58,502 bases of DNA from positions 1 to 58,502 of the forward strand of contig NZ_JALGYW010000029.1 in assembly GCF_023111095.1 (NCBI RefSeq). Direction: 5' to 3'. Within the stretch, counting starts at the first letter, position 1. Each line of letters begins with the position of its first letter. This document shows, one piece after another, positions 25,731 to 34,472 of the stretch. The notes below the pieces were generated by a model, which saw only the letters and a list, made by a program, of their open reading frames with translations, made no database searches and had not been told where the DNA came from. The translations under genes and the position numbers were made by a program. This stretch comes from Maribellus sp. YY47. GTDB taxonomy: Bacteria > Bacteroidota > Bacteroidia > Bacteroidales > Prolixibacteraceae.

Positions 25731-27095
25731 CTATTTCACTACCACCGTTTTTACATTGGTAAATTCTTTTATTCCCTGCGACGAAAGTTCTCGGCCAAAA
25801 CCACTGGTTTTTATTCCGCCAAAAGGTAAGCGCGGATCAGACTTCACAAAATCGTTTACAAAACAGGCCCCCGCTTCCAAACGCATTTCAGCGATGTTTT
25901 CGCCTTTTGAAGTGTTGGCGGTGAAAATGGCTGCCCCCAATCCAAATTCGGTGTCATTTGCCACTTTAATCGCCTCCTGAAGGTCTTTTACTTTTATTAC
26001 TGCAGCCACCGGTCCAAAAAGCTCTTCTTCGTAGGCCGGCATTCCGGGTTTTACATTTTCCAGAATTGTGGGTGGATAGAAAGCCCCTTTTATACGCGGA
26101 ATTTCTCCCCCGATGATCACTTCAGCGCCTTTTTCGACCGAAGCTACTACCTGCTGATGCAATTCATCGCGCAGATCGGTTCTTGCCAAAGGACCAATGG
26201 TTGTATCTTCATCAAAAGGATCGCCAAACACGGCAGCGCTCATTTCGTGGGTAAACAACTCCAGAAAATGGGCATACACTTTTTCTTCCACGATAAAACG
26301 CTTGGCGCCGATACAACTTTGTCCGGCATTTATCAGCCTTCCGGAAGCACATTTTTTTGCGGCACGTTCCATATCGGCGTCTTCCATAATAATGTAGGGA
26401 TCACTCCCTCCCAGCTCCAGCACACATTTTTTGAGTTCCGATCCGGCTATGGCAGCCACGCTTTTTCCGGCAGGCGTACTCCCGGTTAAACTCACTGCTT
26501 TTATTGCTTTATGACGGATAACTTTCTCAACCTTCTTACTGTCAATCAACAGAGAGCGAAAAACGTTCTCAGGGAATCCGGCTTCACGAAACAGGTCTTC
26601 GATGGCAATTGCACAACCCGGCACGTTACTGGCATGTTTCAATACCGCTGTGTTGCCGGCCATCAGTGAGGGTACCGCAAAACGAAATACCTGCCAAAAC
26701 GGAAAATTCCAGGGCATAATTCCAAAAATCGTCCCCAGGGGATGATACGAAACATATGATCTGGAAGCCTCTGTCCGAATGGGCTCGTTTTCCAGAAAGC
26801 TTTCGGCATTTGCCGCATAATAATCACAAACCCAGGCACACTTTTCAATCTCGGCAATTCCTTCACGTTTTACCTTCCCCATTTCAAGCGCCATCAGAAA
26901 AGCCAGTTCGTCCTTTTTCGACTTTAATAATCCCGACAAATTCTGCATCAACTGGCCCCGAAACATAAAAGAGGTGCTCTTCCAGTGCTGCCAGCTTTTA
27001 TCTACGGCATTGATTATTTTCTCTGTTCCTTCGTTGGTGTGCGCTTCGTATGATTTAACCACTTCTCCCGTGGTTGGGTTGATCGATTGTAACAT
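25731..27095 (-). CDS. NAD(P)-dependent aldehyde dehydrogenase, succinate-semialdehyde type
   Basis: A 454-residue aldehyde dehydrogenase. The catalytic glutamate is in VLELGGSDPYII (about 237) and the nucleophilic cysteine in INAGQSCIGAKRF (about 270). The cofactor motif GIMPWNFPFWQ is complete. The short 454-residue form and FGGIKTSGFGRELSSQG ending resemble the succinate-semialdehyde dehydrogenase group of Bacteroidota, which converts succinic semialdehyde to succinate. No GABA aminotransferase is nearby, so the substrate is uncertain. Monocistronic, convergent with the haem operon. Confidence 0.9.
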   Translation of the reverse strand: MLQSINPTTGEVVKSYEAHTNEGTEKIINAVDKSWQHWKSTSFMFRGQLMQNLSGLLKSKKDELAFLMALEMGKVKREGIAEIEKCAWVCDYYAANAESFLENEPIRTEASRSYVSYHPLGTIFGIMPWNFPFWQVFRFAVPSLMAGNTAVLKHASNVPGCAIAIEDLFREAGFPENVFRSLLIDSKKVEKVIRHKAIKAVSLTGSTPAGKSVAAIAGSELKKCVLELGGSDPYIIMEDADMERAAKKCASGRLINAGQSCIGAKRFIVEEKVYAHFLELFTHEMSAAVFGDPFDEDTTIGPLARTDLRDELHQQVVASVEKGAEVIIGGEIPRIKGAFYPPTILENVKPGMPAYEEELFGPVAAVIKVKDLQEAIKVANDTEFGLGAAIFTANTSKGENIAEMRLEAGACFVNDFVKSDPRLPFGGIKTSGFGRELSSQGIKEFTNVKTVVVK

Positions 27096-27163
27096 GGCTA
27101 AAATTTGTGTTGTAACTTTTAAAAGTACAAAATATGGTCAAAAAACAGGACTGCTGCACCCAT

Positions 27164-27955
27164 TTATTTGACATAGTCTTTCCCAAGAATGACCCGCATA
27201 GTAGTTCCGTTCAAAAAATATTCGTAATACGAACCTTCTTCCTCCTTATCGTCGCGAATAATTCTTCCTTTTTTGTTCTTTTTCAAATCATACATTCGGT
27301 TTACAACGCCAACCACTTCTCCCTTCTGGTTGACAATGGGCGCCCCAACGAAATTGCTGTAAAAAATATAGTCTTCCACTTTCAGCCGAATATCCGGCTC
27401 CGAATATTTTTCATTCATTGGCGTTTCAACGATTCCGCTAACCATCTTCAGATTATGGTCGTTGTCATATCCCACTACAAACAGGCTGTCTTTATTTCGA
27501 ATACGGTTAACATTGGGTTCAAGGGGAATGATGTTCTCATTTTTCTCTTTTATTGAAAAGGAAAGAAAGGGAGCCGAATACAAAAAAATGAACGATTTCT
27601 TTTCGATTCGCTGTTTCATAAACAGGCTATCAAGCAATACAAATTGAGAAGGGTCGTCGGAAACAAACATTTTCCACGATTTCAGTTCCGTGCGGAAAGA
27701 ATCAACCGGAATAATGTCTCCCCAACTGTAAGTGGTACCGGTAAGATCGCGCGCGGTAATGGCAATTACATCCTTGTGGTAATTGATCAGAAAACCCGAG
27801 CCCCAGGTCAGATCGTTGTACTTTTTGAAACTGGCCTCGTTGTGCAAAACAATCTTTTTCCAGGGCATGTACAGCAGAGGATCGCCAATGTATTGACCGT
27901 TAACATTTCCAACGGCAAGCAGAAAAAGAAATATCGTCTGAAATATCGTTTTCAT
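27164..27955 (-). CDS. secreted trypsin-fold protein lacking catalytic residues
   Basis: A 263-residue protein with a signal peptide of about 20 residues (ending NVNGQ). The body has landmarks of a trypsin-like protease. GSGFLINYHKDVIAITARD (52-70) corresponds to the strand and loop that carry the catalytic histidine, and NFVGAPIVNQKGEVVGVVN (201-219) to the GNSGGPxxNxxGxVVGV serine loop. Here D70 stands where histidine is expected and V203 where serine is expected. It therefore looks like an inactive pseudoprotease that may bind peptides or other proteins. The alignment is by eye. Alone on its strand between the aldehyde dehydrogenase and osmC genes. Confidence 0.6.
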   Translation of the reverse strand: MKTIFQTIFLFLLAVGNVNGQYIGDPLLYMPWKKIVLHNEASFKKYNDLTWGSGFLINYHKDVIAITARDLTGTTYSWGDIIPVDSFRTELKSWKMFVSDDPSQFVLLDSLFMKQRIEKKSFIFLYSAPFLSFSIKEKNENIIPLEPNVNRIRNKDSLFVVGYDNDHNLKMVSGIVETPMNEKYSEPDIRLKVEDYIFYSNFVGAPIVNQKGEVVGVVNRMYDLKKNKKGRIIRDDKEEEGSYYEYFLNGTTMRVILGKDYVK

Positions 27956-28014
27956 CGCTTAAAATTCTATGAGATTAAAGGTGAAAATTAATCACTGATT
28001 TGCAAAAAACAGTT

Positions 28015-28045
28015 CCATAAAAAAAAGCGGCTGTTGGGCCGCTTC
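28015..28045 (-). terminator. terminator of the second osmC gene
   Basis: The stem AAGCGGC / GCCGCTT (28025-28031 with 28038-28044) has a 6-base loop. On the minus strand it is followed by a T-run, seen as the A-run at 28016-28026 on the plus strand. It lies 11 bases past the stop of the gene at 28056. Confidence 0.85.
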
Positions 28046-28055
28046 TTCGGTATTT

Positions 28056-28472
28056 TTAGTCTACAATCCTGATTTCGATTTCCATCTCCATGGCCTTTCG
28101 GTACACAGCCGTTACCCCACAATACTTCTCTTCCGACAACTTCACCGCTTTTTCCAGTTTTTCCAGAGGTAAATCCTTTCCTTTAAACTGGTAAACCACT
28201 TTCATTTTGGAGTAATGTTTAGGATGTTCATCGGTAACATCGGCTTCAACAATTACATTGAAAGCTTCCACATCCACTTTCATTTTTTTCAGAATCATGA
28301 TTACGTCAACACCGGTACAACCCGCTAAAGCCGTAAGCATCAATTTCTTCGGACGCGGTCCCAGATCGCTCCCACCAGCTTCCTCGGTGGCATCCACTAT
28401 CACTTTGTGCCCGTCCATGTCGGCTTCGAAAGCGAGCTTGTCCGTCCACGCCATATCGACAATATGCTTCAT
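28056..28472 (-). CDS. OsmC family protein, short form
   Basis: A 138-residue OsmC-fold protein with the cysteine pair in LTALAGCTGVDVIMIL (about C52) and SEEKYCGVTAVYRK (about C118), as in thiol peroxidases acting on organic hydroperoxides. It is of the YhfA-like short subtype, different from the 170-residue paralogue at 682. It is divergent from a Crp/Fnr regulator gene. A palindrome in its promoter spacer suggests that the regulator or a relative controls it. Confidence 0.9.
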   Translation of the reverse strand: MKHIVDMAWTDKLAFEADMDGHKVIVDATEEAGGSDLGPRPKKLMLTALAGCTGVDVIMILKKMKVDVEAFNVIVEADVTDEHPKHYSKMKVVYQFKGKDLPLEKLEKAVKLSEEKYCGVTAVYRKAMEMEIEIRIVD

Positions 28473-28512
28473 AACATCCTAATTTTAAAATACTTTTAAG
28501 TTACTTTTGCAA

Positions 28513-28543
28513 CAAATATACAACATAGAGTTATGTATATAAA
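28513..28543 (-). promoter_or_regulatory. osmC promoter with operator-like palindrome in the spacer
   Basis: Reading the minus strand, TTTA (28543-28540) and TATATTTG (28520-28513) are 19 bases apart. This is a good -33/-7 pair of the phylum with a full TAnnTTTG match. The perfect palindrome ACATA-GAGT-TATGT (28523-28536) lies inside the spacer, where a bound protein would block polymerase. The divergent Crp/Fnr gene starts at 28626. Confidence 0.6.
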
Positions 28544-28625
28544 TAGTTTTTAGGATAAAGCAGATAATTGTATTTTTATCCCCTATTAGAATGAGCCGTA
28601 AAATAATTTATTTTAAGAACCTGAA

Positions 28626-29327
28626 ATGAGAAGCGCAATTAAAAGGCCGTCAGAAGCAGAATCGGATTTGAGTGGATTTCAGTTGTTTAAAAAACTGACA
28701 GAAGATGAGTTCAATCGTTTAAACTTCGAAAAAACGTGTTCGATTTACAAAAAAGGAACCATCATTTACCGCGAAGGAAGCAGGCTAACCGGATTTTTCT
28801 GTGTTACCCGCGGAATCATCAAAATCTATAAAACCGGTATCGACGGAAAGGAACAGATCATTCGTTTTGCCAAAAAAGGTGAAATCATTGCGTATCGTTC
28901 GTTGCTGAGCCAGGAACTGGCCTGTACAACGGCAAAAGTAATCGACGAAGCAGCGCTTTGTCACATTCCTTATCAAACTTTGTTGTACCTGATCCAAAGC
29001 AACTGGCAGTTTTCGCATCACATGTTACAGATTGCCTGCCGCGAATTGCGCGAAGCCAACGATTACATTACCGATATTGCGCAGAAAACCGTACGTGAGC
29101 GTTTAGCTGAAGTACTCTTGCTCCTGAAGGAAAATTTTGACCTCGACAATCAAAATACGCTTCAAATTTCGCTTACCCGCGAGGAGCTGGCCAATATGGT
29201 AGGAACGGCAACTGAATCGGTAATCAGGCTGCTATCAGAATTCAAAAGCGATAAAATTATCGAGCTGCAGGGCCGAAAGATCAAGTTTCTTGATATCGCC
29301 TCGCTTACAAGAGTGGCTAATCTTTAA
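28626..29327 (+). CDS. Crp/Fnr family transcriptional regulator
   Basis: A 233-residue regulator with a cyclic-nucleotide-binding-like beta roll at about 20-130 (GTIIYREGSRLTGFFCVTRGIIKIYK). A dimer helix and a winged helix-turn-helix follow, with LTREELANMVGTATESVIRLLSEFKSDKII at about 185-214. The N-terminus lacks a four-cysteine Fe-S cluster, so it is not an oxygen-sensing Fnr of the usual kind. Lone cysteines at about 38, 59, 99, 112 and 139 are present. Divergence from osmC and the intervening palindrome suggest autoregulation and control of peroxide defence, by inference. A terminator follows at 29344. Confidence 0.92.
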   Translation: MRSAIKRPSEAESDLSGFQLFKKLTEDEFNRLNFEKTCSIYKKGTIIYREGSRLTGFFCVTRGIIKIYKTGIDGKEQIIRFAKKGEIIAYRSLLSQELACTTAKVIDEAALCHIPYQTLLYLIQSNWQFSHHMLQIACRELREANDYITDIAQKTVRERLAEVLLLLKENFDLDNQNTLQISLTREELANMVGTATESVIRLLSEFKSDKIIELQGRKIKFLDIASLTRVANL

Positions 29328-29343
29328 AAACGATACCTACAGA

Positions 29344-29366
29344 AACCGGCCGCAAGCCGGTTTTTT
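29344..29366 (+). terminator. terminator after the Crp/Fnr gene
   Basis: The stem AACCGGC / GCCGGTT (29344-29350 with 29356-29362) has a 5-base loop and a TTTTTTG tail. It lies 17 bases past the regulator stop. Confidence 0.88.
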
Positions 29367-29400
29367 GTTACCCGTAAACTTAACTTCAAACTAACCAATA

Positions 29401-30276
29401 ATGGAATTTCAAACGCTTGAAAATCTAACGATTAATGAATTAACTAAGCTGTTCAACCGTGCTTTCGAAGAGTATTTTGTACCAATAAATCTTACTCCTG
29501 AGATACTCTCAGAGAAAATGATGTCGGAAGATGTTTTGCCTGATCATTCGATGGGAATGTTTACCGGCGGAAGACCGGTAGGCTTTATGCTGCATGCCAT
29601 CCGTAAAGTAAATAACCAAACAGTTGCATACAACGCAGCCACGGGTGTTTTGAAAGCATTCAGAGGGCAAAAAGCTACTTTAAAAATGTACGAACAGCTT
29701 ATTCCTTTACTTCGGGATAAAAAGGTTGCTGAAATTGAGCTGGAAGTCATCAGCGAAAATATTCCCGCCATAAAATCATACACGGCAGCGGGTTTTAAAA
29801 AGGTAGCCACCCTGGAATGTTTTAAAGGAAAACCCATTTCAGCCTTAATCAATCACGATGTTGAAATTCGTGAGATCGTTCGTCCCGATTTCAGCACATT
29901 GGATACTTTCAGGACTTGGGAGCCTTCCTGGCAAAATGCTTCGGCTACCCTCCAAAAACTCGACAGCGTTACGGTTTACGGTGCCTATTTACAAGGCGAA
30001 CTGGCAGGTTTTCTGGCAGGAAATTTACCAAAAGCCAGAATTTTGCAATTTGCAGTGGCTCCAAAGTTCAGACGACAGAAAATAGGAAGCACTTTATTCC
30101 GTTATTTTTATGATAAAACCGGAAACGAAATCAACACCAACAATATTGACGATCCAGGCAGGGAAACGCAGGTATTTCTTGAAAAAATCGGTATGAAACA
30201 CTTCCTTTCCCAATACAAAATGAAACTGAATTTAAACGCATTATACCATGAGATTTCTGGGAATAAAAATGGATAA
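29401..30276 (+). CDS. GNAT acetyltransferase with two GNAT-like halves
   Basis: A 291-residue protein. The first half contains a GNAT acetyl-CoA segment (YNAATGVLKAFRGQKATLKMYEQLI, about 80-104) and KSYTAAGFKKV (about 123-133). The second half has another (RILQFAVAPKFRRQKIGSTLFRYF, about 214-237). This makes it a tandem GNAT protein. The substrate is unknown. It shares an 8-base overlap (stop with next start) with the small membrane protein gene that follows. Confidence 0.85.
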   Translation: MEFQTLENLTINELTKLFNRAFEEYFVPINLTPEILSEKMMSEDVLPDHSMGMFTGGRPVGFMLHAIRKVNNQTVAYNAATGVLKAFRGQKATLKMYEQLIPLLRDKKVAEIELEVISENIPAIKSYTAAGFKKVATLECFKGKPISALINHDVEIREIVRPDFSTLDTFRTWEPSWQNASATLQKLDSVTVYGAYLQGELAGFLAGNLPKARILQFAVAPKFRRQKIGSTLFRYFYDKTGNEINTNNIDDPGRETQVFLEKIGMKHFLSQYKMKLNLNALYHEISGNKNG

Positions 30277-30595
30277 ACGCACCTTTATCCGGTGGAAAAT
30301 TTATATCGATCGTGCGCGGATGTACATCAATTACACCAGCTTTTTAATGATCGCTTTTATGTTTTTGAATGATTTAAAAGACGAGACGATTCGCACTTTT
30401 CTGGATGAAAACAAATGGATAACGTACCCGGTAATGATGGTCGCTTTTGTTGTTTTCTCCCTGATTCTGGGAAGAATTGATACCAAACTGGGATTACGAA
30501 AAGAGGAAATGCGCAATGCTGCCGTTGAAAACCCGGTAACCATGGAGATGCTGGAAAACCTGAGGGAAATAAAGGCAAAACTAAACGAACGCTAA
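30269..30595 (+). CDS. small membrane protein
   Basis: A protein of about 108 residues from the ATG at 30269, or 115 from the ATG at 30248, with two hydrophobic segments (around YTSFLMIAFMFLN and TYPVMMVAFVVFSLILG). A charged C-terminal helix follows (MEMLENLREIKAKLNER). No family recognised. The 30269 start overlaps the GNAT stop by 8 bases, a usual coupling distance. It ends 3 bases from the convergent M23 gene. Confidence 0.7.
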   Translation: MDKRTFIRWKIYIDRARMYINYTSFLMIAFMFLNDLKDETIRTFLDENKWITYPVMMVAFVVFSLILGRIDTKLGLRKEEMRNAAVENPVTMEMLENLREIKAKLNER

Positions 30596-30598
30596 CGA

Positions 30599-31789
30599 TT
30601 AGCGAACAATCCAGTCTTCGGGATTCATTTTCTGGCTTTCGTGCCAGATCTGAAACTTGAGGATCGTTTTATTGTCGTCGTTATAATCGGTGAAAACCGT
30701 TCCGATCACTTGCTTGGTCGTTACTTTATCGCCTTTTTTAACCACTACTTCACGTAAATTCGAGTAAACCGAAAGATAACTCCCGTGCCGGATAATAACG
30801 GCTGTATTTCCGCCTGAAATGCCAAATACGCGGGTTACTTCGCCGTTAAAAACCGCCCGTACTTTAGAACCGGCTTCGGTGGCAATATTTACACCGTTGT
30901 TTCGCACCTGTACATTGGTAAGCACCGGGTGCTGATGAATCCCAAAGTGTTCCACAATTATTCCTCTTTCAACCGGCCAGGGCAGGCGCAGTTTGTTTTG
31001 TTCGAAGTTATCGCCTATCAGTTTCTGCTCGGGCGTGAGCGCAAAACCGGAGACTCCTGCATCCCTTCCTTTTTTTGCTTCTTCTTCGATAATACGCTGA
31101 ATCTCGCGTTCGAGCTGTTCTTCTATTTTGCGTTGTTCTTGCAGCCGCTTTTCCAGGCTTCGCTTCTGATCTTTTAGTTGTTGCAGTTCCTGGTTTTGCT
31201 GGCCCTGTTCTTTCGAAAGTTGTTGGCGTTCCTGTTGTGTCTGCCCCACCAGTTGCTGTTTTGCCGCTTTTCGTTCTTCCAGTTTTTTAATGCTTTCGTT
31301 GAGCACTTCCTGAACAGAACTGATCGTTTCCACCTGGTTCTGACGATAGTCAGAATAACGGCGGGTATAGAGCAGCCGACGGTAAGCCTGATTAAAATTA
31401 TCAGCCGATAACATAAACAAAAGCACATCTCCGCTATGTCGGTTTTTATAGGCCAGCCTGATCATCTCTGCATACTCGTCCTTTAGCTTTTTAAGGTCGT
31501 CGCCCAGCAAATCGATGGAAATAATGTTATTGGAAATAAACTCGTCGTATAAGCGAATTTCTCCGTTAATGGCCGCTATCAGATTGTTCCGCTGACGTAT
31601 TTTACTGTTGAGCAGATTTAATTTTGTGAGTGAAGATTTCTCGTTTTTTTGGGCCTCCTGAAGTAAACGCGTTGTATATTCTATTTCTTTGGCAGCATTT
31701 TCCTTTTGCTTTTGCAGCTCAGAAATAGATTGCGAAAAGCCAAGGAAGGGAACCAGAAAAATAAAGCATGTGAATACGAAATACCTCAT
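30599..31789 (-). CDS. EnvC-like murein hydrolase activator (M23 fold)
   Basis: A 396-residue exported protein. It has a signal peptide of about 19 residues and long coiled coils at about 20-120 and 155-255 (QQERQQLSKEQGQQNQELQQ). A LytM/M23 domain spans about 270-396. The usual zinc residues are replaced: NNGVNIATEAG where HxGxD is expected, YSNLREVVVKKG where YxHL is expected, and LKFQIW where LHFE is expected. As in E. coli EnvC, the domain is therefore probably catalytically dead and activates an amidase at the division site. It is the last gene of the dut-TPR-DUF4292-envC unit. Confidence 0.88.
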   Translation of the reverse strand: MRYFVFTCFIFLVPFLGFSQSISELQKQKENAAKEIEYTTRLLQEAQKNEKSSLTKLNLLNSKIRQRNNLIAAINGEIRLYDEFISNNIISIDLLGDDLKKLKDEYAEMIRLAYKNRHSGDVLLFMLSADNFNQAYRRLLYTRRYSDYRQNQVETISSVQEVLNESIKKLEERKAAKQQLVGQTQQERQQLSKEQGQQNQELQQLKDQKRSLEKRLQEQRKIEEQLEREIQRIIEEEAKKGRDAGVSGFALTPEQKLIGDNFEQNKLRLPWPVERGIIVEHFGIHQHPVLTNVQVRNNGVNIATEAGSKVRAVFNGEVTRVFGISGGNTAVIIRHGSYLSVYSNLREVVVKKGDKVTTKQVIGTVFTDYNDDNKTILKFQIWHESQKMNPEDWIVR

Positions 31790-31825
31790 TCCAAAATCGT
31801 TTTCACGAATGTAAATGAATCGAGC

Positions 31826-32704
31826 TTAATTTACACGGATTTCCTCGTATTTTTCAGGAATCTTGATGCTAAAGGAAGTAATCTCTTCAGTAGAAAAACC
31901 ACTCATTTTTAACTTCACAGTAATTTCTTCCACCTCCGACTGAAAACTCATATCAATCGCTCCCGGATACTCTTTTCCATCCACATCCGTAAATTCATCA
32001 AACGTCATACGTACATTTCGATTGTTTGTTTTGTCGAAAATTTCAAGTTTACGGAGCGAATAATGCATCGGATCAAAAAACATCCGTTGCAGAATGAGCG
32101 CTTCCACATCGAGTCGTTTTAAGCGCCGGTCGAGTTTCTGCGGCTTCTTATTTTCCATTTTGAAAATTTTCCGGTTCTTCTCCGACTGAAGGACGTACAT
32201 GCCTGAATCCACAAAGGAATCAAAGGTTTTATAATCATCACGCGGATCGTCGCGATACGAGAAAACATTGTTGGAAATGATGTTTTGAATGGTGGCAAAA
32301 TTGATGTCCATATTCAAAAAATCGCTGATAAACGAATAGTCGTCCATAAAATAATTGTGATCGATGTAATTCACATATTTCACACTGTCGGGGGTAAGCA
32401 ACACCCTTCCAACCGGAATATTGAGTTTACTGATCGCAATCAATATTTGCTCGTTTTTTTGAGCTTTCAGATTAATGCGAAACGACGATTTATTTTCAGA
32501 ACTGGAATACTGACAGTTGATGCGTTTAATTGTAAGGTATTCAAAATCAAAAGCATTGTCTTCAATATTCTTCAAAAGTTTATTGGTGCTCATCGGTTTA
32601 ACAGCGGTGCGTTTGATTTCGCGCGGCGCTTTACAGCCACTCACCCAAATCAAAAGCAGAACAAATCCTAAAACCGGAAATCGAAACAAGGAACCCTTTT
32701 GCAT
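31826..32704 (-). CDS. DUF4292 lipoprotein
   Basis: A 292-residue lipoprotein with the lipobox WVSGC (cysteine about 24). The body (FEYLTIKRINCQYSS, FRINLKAQKNEQILIAIS, PVGRVLLTPDSVKYVN) matches the DUF4292 family, a LolA/LolB-like half-barrel expected to handle lipids or lipoproteins. It starts 3 bases after the TPR gene stop and is followed by the EnvC-like gene. This arrangement is common in Bacteroidota and suggests an envelope assembly function. Confidence 0.85.
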   Translation of the reverse strand: MQKGSLFRFPVLGFVLLLIWVSGCKAPREIKRTAVKPMSTNKLLKNIEDNAFDFEYLTIKRINCQYSSSENKSSFRINLKAQKNEQILIAISKLNIPVGRVLLTPDSVKYVNYIDHNYFMDDYSFISDFLNMDINFATIQNIISNNVFSYRDDPRDDYKTFDSFVDSGMYVLQSEKNRKIFKMENKKPQKLDRRLKRLDVEALILQRMFFDPMHYSLRKLEIFDKTNNRNVRMTFDEFTDVDGKEYPGAIDMSFQSEVEEITVKLKMSGFSTEEITSFSIKIPEKYEEIRVN

Positions 32705-32707
32705 TTT

Positions 32708-34471
32708 CTATTCTTCAAAATATTTCTGTTCCTTTATTTTTCGCAGCAACACTTCAGAATCTCCCCCGAAGTTTTTGGCTTTTTCCCAATACGATTGGGC
32801 TTCGTCCAGTTTTTTCAGCATAAAAAGGATATCGCCATAATGTTCGAGCAAAGTCGGATTATCTTCTCCCCCGTTTTTCAGGGCCGATTCCATGTAAAAC
32901 TTAGCCAGTGTATATTCACCTTTTTTGAACAAAACCCAGGCGTGCGTATCGAGATAAGTCGAATTATCGGGGAAACGCTCAACTACCTTGCCGCTCATGC
33001 GTTCTGCCTTGTCAAGTTCTCTCCCTTCAACCGACAAATAATACGCGTAGTTATTCAGCAACAGGTAATTCTCCGGATCGAGTTCCAATGCTTTATCAAA
33101 CAACCTGTACGCCTCGTCTTTTTTGTTGAGTTTGTAAAGTGCATCTCCTTTTAACATCTGAAAATTGGCTTTCAACTGCGGATTCTGAATTACAAAATCA
33201 ATTCCTTCGTCGGTTATTGAAATCGTCTCATCGTATTTTTCGAGCTGAATACAAGCAATGGCGTGGAAAAAATATCCCTGGGGCTGATTAGGAAACAACT
33301 CCATGATCTCTTTGGTGTGCCCGTACAGGCTGTTCCAGTCTTGTAAATCGTTGTCGATAAACATTACCCGTTCCCAAAGCATATAATCGTTTCGCTCAAT
33401 ATCGAGCGATTTTAACAGTTCAACCCTGGCTTCCGGCAGTTTTTCCTTTTTCAGCAAACTCTCGGCATAAATGGTATGTACAAGCGCATCGTCGCCATTT
33501 TTATCGAGCAGAATTCCAATCAGTTCGTTTTGTTGTTCTTCCGAAAGTTTGGTCTCGCTGTTATCATTGGTCAGCATCATAAACAGCTGAAGCTTGGTCT
33601 GCACTTCCACGGCTTCACTTTCAAATCCTTTTTTGGTTTCGGCAAACGATTTCAGGGCATCCCCTTTTTCGAGGTAATAATTGGCCAGCGAGAAATGTAC
33701 AAAACCATTTTGAGGATCCATCTCCTCGATTTTTTTGTAGTATTTCAATGCATTTTCATCGTCGCCCTGACTGTGGTATAAATCGGCCAGTAAACCGTAA
33801 TATTTGGCTTCGTCGGGATTGTAGTCAATTAGTTTTTGAATTTCAGCAAAGGCCTGATCAATTTTGCCCTGCGAAACAAAAATCTGTTGTTTGGCCACCG
33901 AAATCTGTTCGTTTACCCCGGTTTCCTTTTCCATTTTATTGTAAGCAGCAACCGCCTCGTCGTAGCGTTGTGCACTGGCCAGCAAAGCCGCATTCATATA
34001 AACGTACTCCAGATTTTCGGGTTCTTTTTTTACCAATTCGGCATACAAATCGGCTGCTTCCGAAAACTTCCGCGTTTGCTGATAAACCTGCGCCAGCAAA
34101 AGTTTGTACCATTTGTTGCCGGGATTCAGCGAAATCGCTTTCTCGAGCAACAAAGAAGAACTGGTAAAGTCGTTGTTAACCGCATGAATATTGGCCAATT
34201 CGAACATGGCTGCCGACGAATTCGGATCAATTTCCAAACAGCTCGACAACAATTGAATGGCTTTCTGCGGATTTCCAAACATTTTTTGTTTCAACGCCTC
34301 CACAAAAAGGTATTCAAATTGCTTCTGCTTTTCTTCCGCCAAATCATCAACGGGTTTATTTACGGCCGCTTTGACTACCTCCTGCTCTGTAACCTTTTTG
34401 GGTCCTGAACAGGAAATAAAAGATGCCATCAGCAAGGCAGCCCCTAATCCTTGTACTATTCTTTTTTTCAT
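32708..34471 (-). CDS. tetratricopeptide repeat lipoprotein
   Basis: A protein of about 587 residues. ATG 34471 is chosen because it gives MKKRIVQGLGAALLMASFISCSG, a lipoprotein signal with cysteine at about 21. The longer frame to 34567 would run into dut. At least a dozen TPR helices follow, for example PQKAIQLLSSCLEIDPNSSAAMFELANIH, DENALKYYKKIEEMDP and DEAYRLFDKALELDPENYLLLNNYAYYL. These form a protein-binding superhelix in the periplasm. It begins 1 base after the dut stop, so it is translationally linked to it. Confidence 0.9.
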   Translation of the reverse strand: MKKRIVQGLGAALLMASFISCSGPKKVTEQEVVKAAVNKPVDDLAEEKQKQFEYLFVEALKQKMFGNPQKAIQLLSSCLEIDPNSSAAMFELANIHAVNNDFTSSSLLLEKAISLNPGNKWYKLLLAQVYQQTRKFSEAADLYAELVKKEPENLEYVYMNAALLASAQRYDEAVAAYNKMEKETGVNEQISVAKQQIFVSQGKIDQAFAEIQKLIDYNPDEAKYYGLLADLYHSQGDDENALKYYKKIEEMDPQNGFVHFSLANYYLEKGDALKSFAETKKGFESEAVEVQTKLQLFMMLTNDNSETKLSEEQQNELIGILLDKNGDDALVHTIYAESLLKKEKLPEARVELLKSLDIERNDYMLWERVMFIDNDLQDWNSLYGHTKEIMELFPNQPQGYFFHAIACIQLEKYDETISITDEGIDFVIQNPQLKANFQMLKGDALYKLNKKDEAYRLFDKALELDPENYLLLNNYAYYLSVEGRELDKAERMSGKVVERFPDNSTYLDTHAWVLFKKGEYTLAKFYMESALKNGGEDNPTLLEHYGDILFMLKKLDEAQSYWEKAKNFGGDSEVLLRKIKEQKYFEE

Positions 34472-34472
34472 T

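Noticed and set aside
33836-34408. 190-residue open frame antisense to the TPR gene
   Set aside because: Composition and position are those of a shadow of the TPR coding strand; no start context.
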